A stretch of 64,000 bases of DNA. Origin: Theocolax elegans. Its lineage: Eukaryota > Arthropoda > Insecta > Hymenoptera > Cerocephalidae. Each line of letters opens with the position of its first letter. Position 1 is the first letter of the stretch. The position numbers and the translations under genes were made by a program. Location of the stretch: NCBI GenBank assembly GCA_026168455.1, contig CM047428.1, positions 86,012,594-86,076,593 on the forward strand, written 5' to 3'. Below, one piece after another: positions 39,704 through 51,329 of the stretch. The notes below the pieces were generated by a model. The model was not told the origin of the DNA, ran no database searches, and saw only the letters and a program-made list of their open reading frames with translations.

Positions 39704-40268
39704 CGCAAAACATCCGTAAAGCCAATGCAAGTTTTGGGTAGTTTGCCTCAGTCCGTTGGTTGAATTTTGATTCGTCGTCGGAGCAAGAATTTTGGATATA
39801 CTTTCCAGCATTCAACCGGGGGTGGGGTGGGGAGATTAGGACAACCGACGTATCTGTTAATTCCGGCGCTTAACGAGACAAATGACTGCTTACCGTGTAG
39901 AAGCACCGCCCGGAGACTTAAAAGGCGGTCATAGAGGCAATGACTCAGTAGGTATGACTCTGACGAGTATAATGAAAGAAAAAAAATACGAAAACCGAGA
40001 GAGTACGGGAAGGAAAGGAACGAGAAAAATAAACGAATTTAATCAACTTCTCAAACTCTCGTGATCGCGCGTTTTATATAGCTATCTCTCAATAAACCGT
40101 GACGTAATTTTAAAGAGCCCGCAGCTCTGTCAAATGTGCACACATACAGACACGGAGCATCACGGGTAAACAATCGTATATATCGAGTACACGAGGTGAC
40201 TCACGTCACTTGCGCGCTGTCAGATATAGCAATTATATAACTCGGTGATTCGTCGATCTTCTTTTCAT

Positions 40269-40333
<65 letters not shown>

Positions 40334-42590
40334 GTATGTATATAAGTAGGTGTATAGGAAAAAAAAGGAAGAACGGCTTCAAGTTTTTATCTTTGGAATT
40401 TTGTCATTACGAATGCGATGGAGATTTTTTGGAGAAGTTGATGGAAGTTTTTTTAACTGCATTATCGAAAATAAATCAATTTGGAAATCTTTCCCGGATT
40501 TAACTTCCGCGAGGAAATTTTATCTGCGGGTGACGAGGCTGTTTACCTACGTGTCGCGAAGGTATGCGTTGTGTTATCGCTTTTGAATTGTTATGTAAAT
40601 TTTGCCCAAGAATCTTGAAGTTACACGATGTTTCGCGCCGTATTATATTTTAATACTTTTTTTATGTACGCTTGACTATTATCTACATGTATATATATGT
40701 TAATGAATAATTCTGTAGTATCTTGAAAAATTGACTCAATTGCACGTCCATTACACTTCGATTGTACGTGTATATAAAAAGTAAATTTTGATTTTTAATT
40801 ATTACCTGTATTTTCACATACTATACCCAACTATGTAAATATTATTTTAAAACTGTTTGAAATATTTAGACACGTCAAAATTAAGTTATTTCTATTTTCA
40901 GGTAATTACACCCGATCCACGATCGTTTTGATTTCATATCTGTGTTAACTTGAAATATATGAGTTATTTGAGTAACTCAATGCATAAATATAAAAAATAA
41001 ATCGATTTACGTTATAATTATTCTCGGTCCAAAGTAATTTTATATTAGCAAGTCGTAAGCTTCCGTTTTTCTATTTCGGACTACTAGCACACGCGGTGTA
41101 AATAACCAGGCAAAGTAGAAATAATTACCGTTTCTTAGTTTAAATAATGTACTTGACTCGTTAAGAAGCAAAAATGACAAAGAAAAGAGAAACGTTGTTT
41201 ACATAACTTTTCTAGTGATCGAGAATGGGTATATACAGTTAAGTACTCTAACCTCATTTCGATCACCTACTTTGTATTTATAAAATATTTATATGCATTA
41301 ATTATCAGTACAAATGAACGAAAACATTTAATTTTACACTATTGAGAATATAAATAATATAGCTTCTTCTATGGGACACCTCAAACTTGATGTCAATGCA
41401 CATAATAATTCTATCACTTAAACATTTTTAGTTGTCTTCTGGAAAATATCTCCAGCCTTTACAAAATATATGGTGCGTTTTAAAATTTTGGCAACACCAG
41501 TTGATGTGAAATTACCCATATATGTATCCTCTTTCTTATTTATACTATTTTTATTACTTTTAATATAAATCCAATATATGACGCTACATAATGTTTGCAA
41601 TTCAATTGGTGCACCACCGTTGTTTTAGTCTTGACATTCCCTAATTTTATAACCAAATTCAAACTTACTGAAAATAAATGGATTATCATCATAAAATTAT
41701 ATTTTCCTGTATATGGTACTAGCATTTTTGGTTTATTAAAAATTTCAATATTTTTATTGTTCTTATCATATTTTATTTTGTGTAATCCAATTCTTATTTG
41801 CTTATTTATAAAACGAGGTGAGTAATTATTTTCTATTAAATTATGTACATGAAATTTGTTTGATAATAAAATGACTGTCCAATAAATTAAATACAATACT
41901 TTTTTTTGTTCTTCATGATTTGAAAGATAATTTATAAAAGTGTATCCGACGACGTTGACCTTTCATACGAATTTATAATAATATGACTACTTTTATTTAT
42001 AAGCGTAAAGTTTAAAAAATTTATTTTATGATTTCGTTTAATTTAATATGTAAATGTTAAGTTTTCATCGTAATAATTGAATGTGTCAAAAATTTATTTA
42101 TTATTATCTCTTTACATGTAAAATTATATCAATACATAATTCTCCTCTTTGAATTTCTAAGTCCCATTGATTATAATATCTGAAAATAAGGATGAGATTG
42201 GTGAATATATCAGCGTACTTTTTATTTGTTTTAAAAATTTATTATTAAATGAAAAATAAACATTCTAATAAAAAATTTAATGTAATATTGAATTTTATCA
42301 AACGATAATTCTCAATTGGGTGAACAAATTAAAATATCCAAGGTATTTAATGTCTAAAATCAAATTTTTAATTTTTCCTACTGCATTTACACTATCGTTT
42401 CACTGTTCATCGGTCTGATCGGCTTTTTATTGTTTCCATATACCGTATTGTTTATTTATGTTTTTCACAATCAGCTTCATTCATAACCGTTAATTTTTAA
42501 ATTGTTATTTATAACCTTCGCGTACTTATTTTCGGAATTATAAAGTTTTTGTAAATAGCAACTAGTACATTAGAAATTATAAAAAAAAAA
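39704..42590. other. Sequence before the FLYWCH exon; no supported gene
   Basis: A 60-codon ATG frame at 39882-40064 follows a locally GC-richer segment and contains a donor-like AG-GTATGA near 39951. Its phase does not fit the FLYWCH exon and it shows no domain. A (TA)n tract lies at 40277-40327. The remainder is AT-rich. Confidence 0.4.
40277..40327. repeat. (TA)n microsatellite
   Basis: About 25 uninterrupted TA units following a short GT run. Confidence 0.95.
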
Positions 42591-42593
42591 TAG

Positions 42594-42797
42594 TTCTATC
42601 TATGGTCATTTCAATGGATGCCTATACAAAGGGTCATACTCCAAAGGTAACGTTAAATATTGGAAATGTCGAGATGCACAGCACTGTATAGCCCGTTTAA
42701 CTACTGTGAATACGGGCCGAAGTTTATTAATTCGTAAAGGTAGTTTTGCAAGATCTCACAATCATGTACCTAATCCAAAGGAAGTAACAGCATTAAG
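42594..42797 (+). CDS. FLYWCH-type zinc-finger exon, partial gene
   Basis: The frame entered at 42595 encodes FNGCLY, then KYWKC, a second Cys five residues on (CRDAQHC), IARLTT and finally SHNH. This is the FLYWCH signature: a (F/Y)-x-G-x-LY strand, YW-x-C, C-x5-C and HxH zinc ligands. The domain binds DNA or protein in mod(mdg4) isoforms, FLYWCH1-like proteins and MULE-type transposases. An in-frame TAA at 42580-42582 means the exon must begin by splicing. The only AG available is at 42592-42593, behind a poly-A tract, which is a weak acceptor and would leave the first strand of the domain to an upstream exon. The exon ends ...TTA AG with GTAATC as donor (phase 2). No N-terminal exon or ATG was found, so a host gene with a distant start, or an old MULE remnant, are both possible. 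Confidence 0.6.
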
Positions 42798-42937
42798 GTA
42801 ATCGTACTATTTATATGTTTTCGGGATTATATAGAATCAATTGTTTCAAACATTACATTGAATTAAACATGTACGCAAGCATATATCTATGAGGCGTGAA
42901 CCGCACGGTTCAATTAAGTGTGTAGTACTGAAACCGG

Positions 42938-42953
42938 CCGCCAGGTGGCGACC
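42938..42953 (+). promoter_or_regulatory. CTCF-like motif
   Basis: CCGCCAGGTGGCGACC resembles the CTCF core (AGGTGGCG-type in insects). It sits in the presumed intron between the two FLYWCH-gene exons, 3.3 kb upstream of the luna start codon. It is a sequence match only; binding is not shown. Confidence 0.35.
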
Positions 42954-43982
42954 GTCCAAGAATCGCCTACCCATAAGCGAAACAGCGTACTGAATAGATA
43001 TATGAAGGACCTGTTAAGGCAAGATATAACTTCTCTTCCCTTAGCTACCGTTACTGATTTGTAATATACAATTAGAAATAAGGGTGAGTTAAGGTTAAGG
43101 GTTAATCCCCGACATTCGAGTGTTGTAACTTGTAACTCTTGCGGATTAAAACAATAAAACATTTGGCTCGCAGATTCGACACTGAGAAATTTTTCGCGGG
43201 AAAACTCTTTGCTCTACACTCGATGGTTTTCCCCAATATATTATTGCACAAACGCTTTGTTCATAATTCTAATAATACGGAAAGGGAGTCTCGCCGTCAG
43301 CTTTCGACTGAAGACATGCAAGTCAAACGCTACTCGCACGAAAAATCACTGGACTATACTCGGAGAAAAATAATGTATGATTACAGCATGAGGTACCCAA
43401 ACTAATGTAGCTTACACTTTTTTCGTGCTTCATTTACATAAATTTGTTACGTATATTGCAAATTTTAGTGCGCTTTTCTAATTCAGAAGTACAATAGAAA
43501 AATAATTTGAAGATCGTGGAATGTTCATATGGCTCCAGTACTTTTAAAGCAATACAAGACTGGAGAAAACGCGCATCGCAAAAGAATGTAAAATTGCAAA
43601 CGACTCACTCCCAAATCCCGTGGGTCTTGTGCGATTATCGCGGGCTGCTTATCAAATTTATCGTGGGTTCTTTGCGATTCACGCATAGTTCGTGTCCATA
43701 CGTTTCTAATATACAATTGGTGCTCTATAATAAAGGAAACACAAGCTTTAATTCTTCTTGAACCTTGCTATTTTTACATGATTGATTAATTAACTATGAA
43801 ACCTTGAATTTTGAACTTTATCCCAAAGGAAAAAGATGATATAATCCCATGTAAAATTAGTTTGCTATTATTGTAAATTTTTCTCTCCGTGTAGCACGTG
43901 ACATATCTTATCTTTGTCTAATCTTTATTAAGTTCATATAAGTCACTAGGTGATCACTAGAACCCAAAATAATACAAGTATT

Positions 43983-44024
43983 TGCTGACGTTTCGGACGT
44001 TTCAACGTCGTCCCTTTTCAAGGA
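43983..44024 (-). repeat. Retroelement-like fragment with a degenerate hammerhead-ribozyme-like core
   Basis: On the minus strand the order is CTTGAAAAG, a short stem GGACG...CGTCC, then CGAAACGTCAGC. A GAAAC box after a stem-loop, preceded by a CTGANGA-like box, is the layout of hammerhead ribozymes found in Penelope-like elements and related repeats. Here the first box is altered, so self-cleavage is unlikely. The first part of the motif (CTTGAAAAGGGACG) recurs at 14899-14912. No reverse transcriptase frame is nearby. Confidence 0.35.
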
Positions 44025-44335
44025 TATAAAAATTTTTTTGAATGACTAATTATATAATCGTTATGTACAAAAAGAATAAAAATCTAACTTTTTACTAATA
44101 TTAAAACGCACATACATCGAGGTAAACTCACCAATAATACAAATATTAAAATTACATTATTGTAATCTTATTTTATTTGGCTTTCCTGATAACCGCTTTA
44201 TTTTTGTTAAATTTATTATACCATATTAGTTTTCTCACTTGTATGCATTTTTCCAGGAAGCTTTTTCCTTACGTTACCTTACCTTCTCTAAAGTGTATAT
44301 TTACGAAATATATTTACGTATAAGTGAAATTCCAG

Positions 44336-44552
44336 GTTAACGTTTCCTTTGCCTAATCACACTAATGCAGAAGATAAAGTGAAAAAAATAGAAGAGAAAA
44401 ATTATATACGAAGGTTAAAAGAGTCCTTGAGTTACGTAGTTGCAGGCGAAAAGGCCAATGTATACGCACACATCGATATCCCCAAAAAGCCAGGCAAACT
44501 CAACGTAAACAAACCCATACCCTCATCCGAAAAAAAGTCGTTCGACGAGTGA
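44336..44552 (+). CDS. Probable terminal exon of the FLYWCH-domain gene
   Basis: After the acceptor TTCCAG the sequence reads on in phase with the FLYWCH exon: its last two bases AG plus the first G here make one Arg codon, followed by LTFPLPNH and 63 more residues to a TGA at 44550-44552. The peptide is charged and Lys/Glu-rich at first (DKVKKIEEKNYIRRLKES), then Pro/Lys-rich (IDIPKKPGKLNVNKPIP). I recognise no domain. The matching phase, the absence of stops over 72 codons and the end just before the GC-rich luna promoter support a real exon, but the polypyrimidine tract is weak and the join is inferred. Confidence 0.4.
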
Positions 44553-44988
44553 TGGAGAGAGAGAGAGAAGAAAGGGGGTAGAGGCGGGGGAGATGAGGCA
44601 AAAAATCGAAGATACAACCGAAGGGGAATGCGAGCAGCGAGTGGGAAACCGAGCGGTGCTGCCACCCGCGGAGCTTTTCCGCATCGGCTGTAACCCCTCC
44701 AGCCGGCGCCGCGGCCGCTAGCGTGAGGTCGGGAGCACTCGGCCGGCTTCGGGTTACCGGCGCGCGGCGGTGTCGGCGGCTCGGCGCACGAGACGAGACG
44801 CGCGCGGCGCCACGGCGAAGCGGCGAAGGAGCGCCGCCAGTCACTGTTGGGCGCTCGCGCGGTAACTCTGTCCCCGTCATCCTTGTGTACAGAGCGCGAC
44901 GACCACCGGCTACCATCGTCACGTCTCTCTCTTTCTTTTTCTTTCTCTATTTCTGTCTCCTTTATTTCTCCTCTCTCTCTCTCTCTCA

Positions 44989-45032
<44 letters not shown>

Positions 45033-46266
45033 TTTCTGTCTCGCTCTCTCGCTCTCTCTCCTCTCCGATTCCCCGTGTCGCCGATAATCTCACTTTCTCT
45101 CTCGGAGTGTCTCTTTCCCCTCCCGGCAGGGCGAAAGAAGATAATTAATCGGGAGAGCGGTGCGTGGGGAGGAACCGCACCGGCCGGTGTCTCGGCGGCA
45201 GGAGAAGCACCAGAAGGGGGAGGAGGAGGAGGAGGTGGTGGAGAAGGAAAGATCGGATTCGCGACGGATGCTCGCGTGTGTTAGACCGCTGTACGGATGA
45301 TATGTGCACCGGCGGCGACTCGGTCGCTCTCGCCGGTTTCTCGCCTCTTCCGGCGCTGCTCCAGTTTATCACGACCGAGTGACGGGAGGTCCCATACCTA
45401 GACCTCTTTTTTCGTTTCGGTACTTTCGGTCGATACGTCTCGTTCGTACGCGTAGTATGCGCGTATGGAGCGAACGCGGTGTTGAGTGCGCGCGTGTCTG
45501 TGTGGGTGGTACAGAGAATTGAAGCTGCACCGGAGGGAGAGAGGCGGTGCGCGCGTGTGTGCTACGGTGAGAGAGAGAGAGCGACTGGAGAGGGAGAGGA
45601 AGAAAGAAAGAAGGCACACGCGCACACGCACTCACACACACACACACACACCCACCCACGAGTACGCGTGAGTGTGATGCTGCTCGACACGGATAGCAAG
45701 AGATAAGGGGTGTGAAAACGCACGTGCATTATCATGATGGGTCTCGCCGGCTCGCCTAGTTAGTGCGGAGAGCGCGCACCCACACACACACAGAGGAGAG
45801 TTAACGTACAATACGGCGTGTGTGTTACATGTCGCGAGTGCAATACCGGCCGTCGACTGAGTGAAAGCTGTGAAGGGAGTGCAATGCACACGTATATCTT
45901 CTCGTCCACACGCATACATGTGTGATACAAATCAATTTATATATAAATATCTATATATATATACAGTGACAGTGCGAGTTGTTCCGAGTTGTTGTAAATT
46001 TTGTTTGTTCGTTTTCGTTGTTTGAGTTATTAGTTTTATTTATCACCGGTTTCCGTTAAGTAATACTCGTGCCCGCGTGTATTTCATTTTTATTTTCTCG
46101 GTCTCTAATATTAGTTTTTTCTCGATTTGTGTGCGCGGAGATTCCACATTCATCCGAGTATACAGTGCAGTCGTTTAATATTTTTGTTGGTGCTCTTTTT
46201 TTCCTCGACGTTTGTTTTTTTGACGCATCGCTCTCTTTGACAAGAAGATAAGAGAGATCAACAATC
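44553..46266 (+). promoter_or_regulatory. GC-rich promoter and 5' UTR region of luna
   Basis: The region is GC- and CpG-rich up to about 45880, then AT-rich to the start codon. It contains a purine block (44551-44610), a long pyrimidine block (about 44922-45066, mostly CT dinucleotides, potential GAGA-factor sites), a GGA block (about 45213-45250) and a CA tract (about 45631-45654). A TATAAAT at 45942-45948 lies about 30 bp before GACAGTG at 45969-45975, so one transcription start may be near 45971. No supported coding frame is present; the overlapping frames on both strands are composition artefacts. Confidence 0.6.
44922..45066. repeat. CT-rich polypyrimidine tract
   Basis: About 145 bp is nearly pure pyrimidine on the plus strand, dominated by CT dinucleotides with a few interruptions. 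The reverse strand is a (GA)n array, as bound by GAGA-type factors in insect promoters. Confidence 0.9.
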
Positions 46267-46368
46267 ATGGATATCTTACCGAGTGGGAATATATTTCGAG
46301 AGCTGCAGGACATACACGATACGGGATACTTTTCGGCTCAACCGTCGCTCGAGGATCATTGGCAACAG
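46267..46368 (+). CDS. luna: Krueppel-like factor luna (KLF6/KLF7 homologue), first coding exon only
   Basis: The 34 codons begin [14 protein letters not shown] and end in SLEDHWQQ, with [13 protein letters not shown] in between. This is the hallmark N-terminus of vertebrate KLF6 and KLF7 and of Drosophila luna, an acidic and hydrophobic stretch ahead of the activation region. The exon ends at CAACAG with donor GTATTT, phase 0, directly after WQQ, the same place as the first intron I recall for human KLF6/KLF7. The start context is good (A at -3, G at +4). The rest of the protein, including the three C-terminal C2H2 zinc fingers that bind GC- and CACCC-box DNA, is not in the window and must lie beyond 64000. 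It acts as a nuclear transcription factor; Drosophila luna is needed in embryonic development. Confidence 0.93.
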
Positions 46369-49292
46369 GTATTTAATTTTCACTTTGACCCCTCACCCAC
46401 GTCTCTCTTTTTGTTTTCGTTTTTATAACAACCGGCGTGCTTAACATTCCGTTGTCATTGGAATTCAATGAAAAATTTTATCGAATTTCCCTCGGAAAAA
46501 GAGTTTTTATTTTATCTTCCTCTATAGTATTTCTTTTCCCTTATATATTATTATCATTTTTTTCTACTTCAGTAAATAAAATGCGCAAACCACTCAAAGT
46601 TAGTATTTTACTTTATCTTTAATTTGATTTTCTCCATTTTACTCCACGACTAATAGTAGGATCAAAGATACTAAATGACTCTTTTTCTAAATAAATGTTG
46701 AATATTTATGGCTGATATTACTTGTATGTGCATTTAATAATACAATGAAATGTATATCTTTTATCATTCGATCGTTGAATTTACATACTCTTGGTTATAT
46801 TGTTCGTCGTTATTTATTACAGTCAATTTGTAATTGTTTAATGTCGACAAATCGATTTGTGTTCTGATTTACTTTTGTTTCTCCTTCGAAAAGCTATTTT
46901 TTGGTTTTCTCTCTGCAGTGTCGTCGACCTCTCGCTGATCGACTATTCAGCCACGCGTACAATTGTGTGAAATGAGCGAATTAAATTCGATAATTATTTT
47001 TCTGGGAGTAATTTAATTTAATTTAATTATACCTATCGTTGAAAATGAATTCAAAATATTTATCAATTGGATATTCAATTTTATATATTTTATCCCTAAA
47101 TCGAGATTATCCCATACATTTTTCATTCTTTACACAAGTAAAATAAGGTAATTAAAATATTAGATTTAAAAGTTTGATTTTATATACGAAACTAATAATT
47201 AATTATAGAACTCGCGAGATGCTATGATTGAACTATTACGATCGACCGATCGACTCTTTTTGATTCGGTGACCGAAGACACAATGGCATTGCACATCCGT
47301 AACGTTCTTAATTAGGAATTACGGAGAGTACAGCAATGACCGCTAGCGATGCATGTTCTGCAACGATGGCGTCCTCAAAATCATCGATAGACCAAAAACT
47401 TGCGCGCATCCAAACCACCGTTCAATGAAAAATCAAGTAAACGTTTATCAGTTGAAAAAGTTTTACGGTGTTAGAGAAAATGAAATAAAAAAGAGAATGT
47501 GTTCGGTGAACAGAGTCGGAACGGTTCTACATAAGATACGAACAAACACACAACACTTACAGTCTCGGGAAATTTTTCACTGTTCTGCACAGAGTGATCT
47601 TTAGTTTTTTCCATAAATTGACACTAAAACAAACAATCGTACGGACAACTCGCGTCGTCTCGTACTGCAACGCACGCTACAATTTCAAACGTGACAAAAA
47701 CACACGATGGAGAAAGACATTTTCATTGAAAACAACAATAATCGCTAACGTTGCACACTCCGCGACGATGGTATCATCAAAAATTTTGCACCGTTAAAGT
47801 AAGGATATAAGGTAAACTATACTCAGTATCGGGATAAACGAAAAATTGGCAGTAGTAGATGGACAAGATGAATTTAATACTCTAAACGATAAATAAAATG
47901 TTTTTATGAATTAATTTCTATCGTGTTTACTAAATAAAATAACGTATTTGTATAAAAAAGTGTTTTTTTAAATTTGTAAATCCAGCATAAACAGCAGTAA
48001 AAATTTTTGAGATTATGAGGATCGATGAATTTTGGTGTTAAATGTGAGACACATTTGAAACTATTGCCCCCATACTGCGTCCTATTCGGCATAGGATGTC
48101 CCACTACTACGGATTTCTCGTTGCCATTTTACAACATATATACAACGTATATTTACAACATACTTTTTTAATTAAAACATTTAGATAAACCACCGTTTTT
48201 ATAAAAAAATCAATAAAATAGACAATTAATTAACGATTATATTACCAAGTTTTTTAATATTTTGTTTCTAATTCTTAAAAACGCGCAAAAACTACTATTG
48301 AACTAGGGTTCAATGAAAAAATTGAGTTACGTACAGTGTCACAGTCGTTCGCTGCATTTTACTATAAATATAAAATGCACGCTGAAATCCTTTCCTCACT
48401 TGAACGATCGACTAGCGATGTTTTCATACAGGACGTTATTATTACAAACGACTAAATAGTAATGTAAAATTAATTATTTACATAATAAACGCGTAACTTG
48501 GATTTTTTACAAAGGTATTTAAATTGACATCGTTTATTAATTGCCAACGGTATATATATATAGAGAGAGAGAGATATATAGATATAAAAGAGATAACAGT
48601 CTCCAAGGTGCAAGATTATTCTTACTCGTTACGCAACGATGTATCTACATAAATATTTGTCGTTTAAAAAGTATGATAATAAATCGCTCTTGGTAGCTTC
48701 AGAACTGTCGCATCTTTTTTACGTCTATCTAAGTGTACGAGTGTGAGCGCGAGAGCAAAGGGAAAACACAAGAAAAGTTAGCGCGCGGTGCACTAGAAAA
48801 TAGTTTTTTCTTCACCGTAAGTTATGTGACGGGTTTACTTTGACAATGAAAATATATGATTTTCAAACTAACTTATTCAAAGAGTAAGTACATTCACGAG
48901 TGGGTGGGAGATAATGACTATTTCAAAACACAAACGTATACACATAGATATATATATATATGTAAGTAAGTAAGTGTGTGTACGTCTACCACGGAGGAAT
49001 GTTGTAAATTTCTGCACAAGTTAAATACGAAAGAGTTTTCTCCGCGAGTTGTCGCTCACAGTTAAAAGTGCGGAATATCCGTCTACGTGAAAATCTTGAA
49101 CTTCCGAAACAATTAATTATAGTTTATTAATTATATTTAAATTTCGAATCGCGCGCAAGGTTTATAAACGCATCGTTTCTTTTTATCGTGGTGCGCTACC
49201 GACGATACGGCGAATTGAAAATGTACTGCTCGCCGTATCAAAAGTACGAATTATGTAAAGTAAAATTCATATGGTATAATAATTCGCGTATA

Positions 49293-49332
49293 ATATTGAA
49301 ATTCAACATAAATATAGTATATTACGTTAATG

Positions 49333-49366
<34 letters not shown>

Positions 49367-49406
49367 CATTAACGTAATATACTATATTTATGTTGAATTT
49401 CAATAT
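49293..49406. repeat. Perfect 114-bp AT-rich palindrome
   Basis: Each 57-bp half is the exact reverse complement of the other, from ATATTGAAATTCAACATAAA through ACGTTAATGCACATATAT and back. The centre is a (TA)n run at about 49335-49364. There is no unpaired loop, so single strands could form a complete hairpin or a cruciform. Confidence 0.95.
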
Positions 49407-51308
49407 ATATATATATATATTCATATATATCCACGTACGAAAAGGGAAATGACACAGATTTAACGGGATGTGCGATATTTAATTACACAAAGCTCGGGGC
49501 ACACGAGTGTAACGTATTTAAAATGTATCGTATTATTAACGAGTTACAATATGTAATCGTTCGCTCGTCCGTTCGTTCGTTACATATATGTGTATATGTA
49601 TATCTATATAAATGCATTTTTTTGTTTGATCAAATTTTTTACAATGGGTATATCTCCACCTTTCGACGCGTATAATTATTATACACGATTCGTCAAAAAG
49701 TTACGCACATCTTATCGTATATAATACATTTCATGGAATCGTTGAAAGGAACAATATCAAAAATTCATCGATGCGACATGTGTCATGCACTTGATAATTT
49801 TTTTTAACATTTTTATCTCGCGGTTACAATACACGAGAAAAGAGAGGGGAAATAAAGAAACGTCTGCGTCGAAATGATATGAGTCACGAGTGAGTACGAT
49901 ATTAACATCCTCTCTGCACTTTTTTTCCCTACACGTTTTACTAGACGCGTCGTTTCCGCCTGTATAGATTACCTTGGATTTTTTCCCATGCGTATAGTTA
50001 TATAAATTCGACTGCGTTATTACAAAAAAAGAGGACATAATCATCACGCTATGGGATGCTACGATTGTCGTTGACAAATTAAATAATTTAACAAAATGTT
50101 GACTTATAGGTACGTCGTGTAAGTTTCGTGATCGAATTACTCAGCGGTGTGGCATATCTGATTTCTATCAACCTACCGAAATAAATTTACTTTCACTATT
50201 ATTTCAAGAAATTAATTATTTTATCAAAAACTTATATACACGAAGCATATATATTAGCATCGTAAATTTGCGAGTCAACAAGTAAAATACACTTTTAAAT
50301 AAGTTTCCACGGAAAATTATATATTTTCTCGGTGCAAACATTATTAAAGTTGTAAGAATTACGAAAGATTAAATTATTCAATAATCTACATTGCGTAAAA
50401 TACTGTATATACTTAAATAAATAAATGTAATAATGAACATTATTCTAGCAATATCAGGTATGCGCCTCTTGAAGGAATTAATGATTTAAAGTTCCCGCGA
50501 TTAAAATTATCGACTGAGGAGTACAATATTTAGAAAAATTGAACAAAATCATTGAAAAACATTGTCTTTTGTTATGATGCAATCTATAATTGGTACGGTA
50601 ATTAACAAAATTAATAGTTTTCAAAATTAGAGCCATACTATACCGATAACAAAAAATCATTAAAACATTTAATCTCATTACTCAGTGCGTCAATCACCTT
50701 GAAACTTTGATATAACGTAGACACTTGAAACAATCATAGACTGCATTATAATGATGGGTAAAATTCTCGCTATTTTCCTCAAGATTTTAGTATATACTAT
50801 TAATTATTTTGAAAAATAAGGTTTTTTTTTAAATTCTTGATTGGAGTTTGACATTCCTTTAAATGGGTCAACGCATTTTTTATTACTAAATTGTTTGTTT
50901 TGAAAAAGAGAAAAGTACAGGTAATAAATAATGATGAGTGCAATGAGAATCGTGAATTTGGTTATAACAAACGATAATTAACCGGGTCGAAGTAATCGAG
51001 TAAAAGAAAGAAAATAAAAAGTAGAATGCGACATTGGGAGTTTCGATTAAATTAAATTTTGACCATAGACTATCTCCCCAAAAGATGAAATTTCGGAAAT
51101 TACATTTAGTTTAACCTTTAAATTTGTAGAGCCACTCTTCGATCGAACGTTCAATTGCTAAAGTTTCAAGGGAGCCTAATCTCCACCTTACTCTTTCAAA
51201 TTTCAAACTTTCGTATATTACTTGGAACTTGGTGCTCTCGCTCTCTCGCTCTTGATATTTTATTCTTTGCCGTTCTAGCGGAAAAAAAGAAGAAGGAGAA
51301 GGAGAGGA

Positions 51309-51329
51309 AGAGGAGGAGGAGGAGGAGGA
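51309..51329. repeat. (AGG)n tract
   Basis: A short AGG trinucleotide run within a purine-rich segment (about 51281-51330) in luna intron 1. Confidence 0.85.

Noticed and set aside
39882..40064. 60-codon ATG frame with an internal donor-like site, as a possible first exon of the FLYWCH gene
   Set aside because: The donor would leave phase 1, while the FLYWCH exon needs phase 2, and the peptide has no recognisable feature.
43139..43761. Two 84-88-codon frames in the intron between the FLYWCH exons
   Set aside because: Both begin at non-ATG codons, show no domain and have no splice context linking them to the FLYWCH exons.
44432..45284. Reading frames of 140-193 codons across the CT-rich tract upstream of luna
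   Set aside because: They are made mostly of Arg-Glu, Leu-Ser or similar repeats from the dinucleotide tract and occur on both strands.
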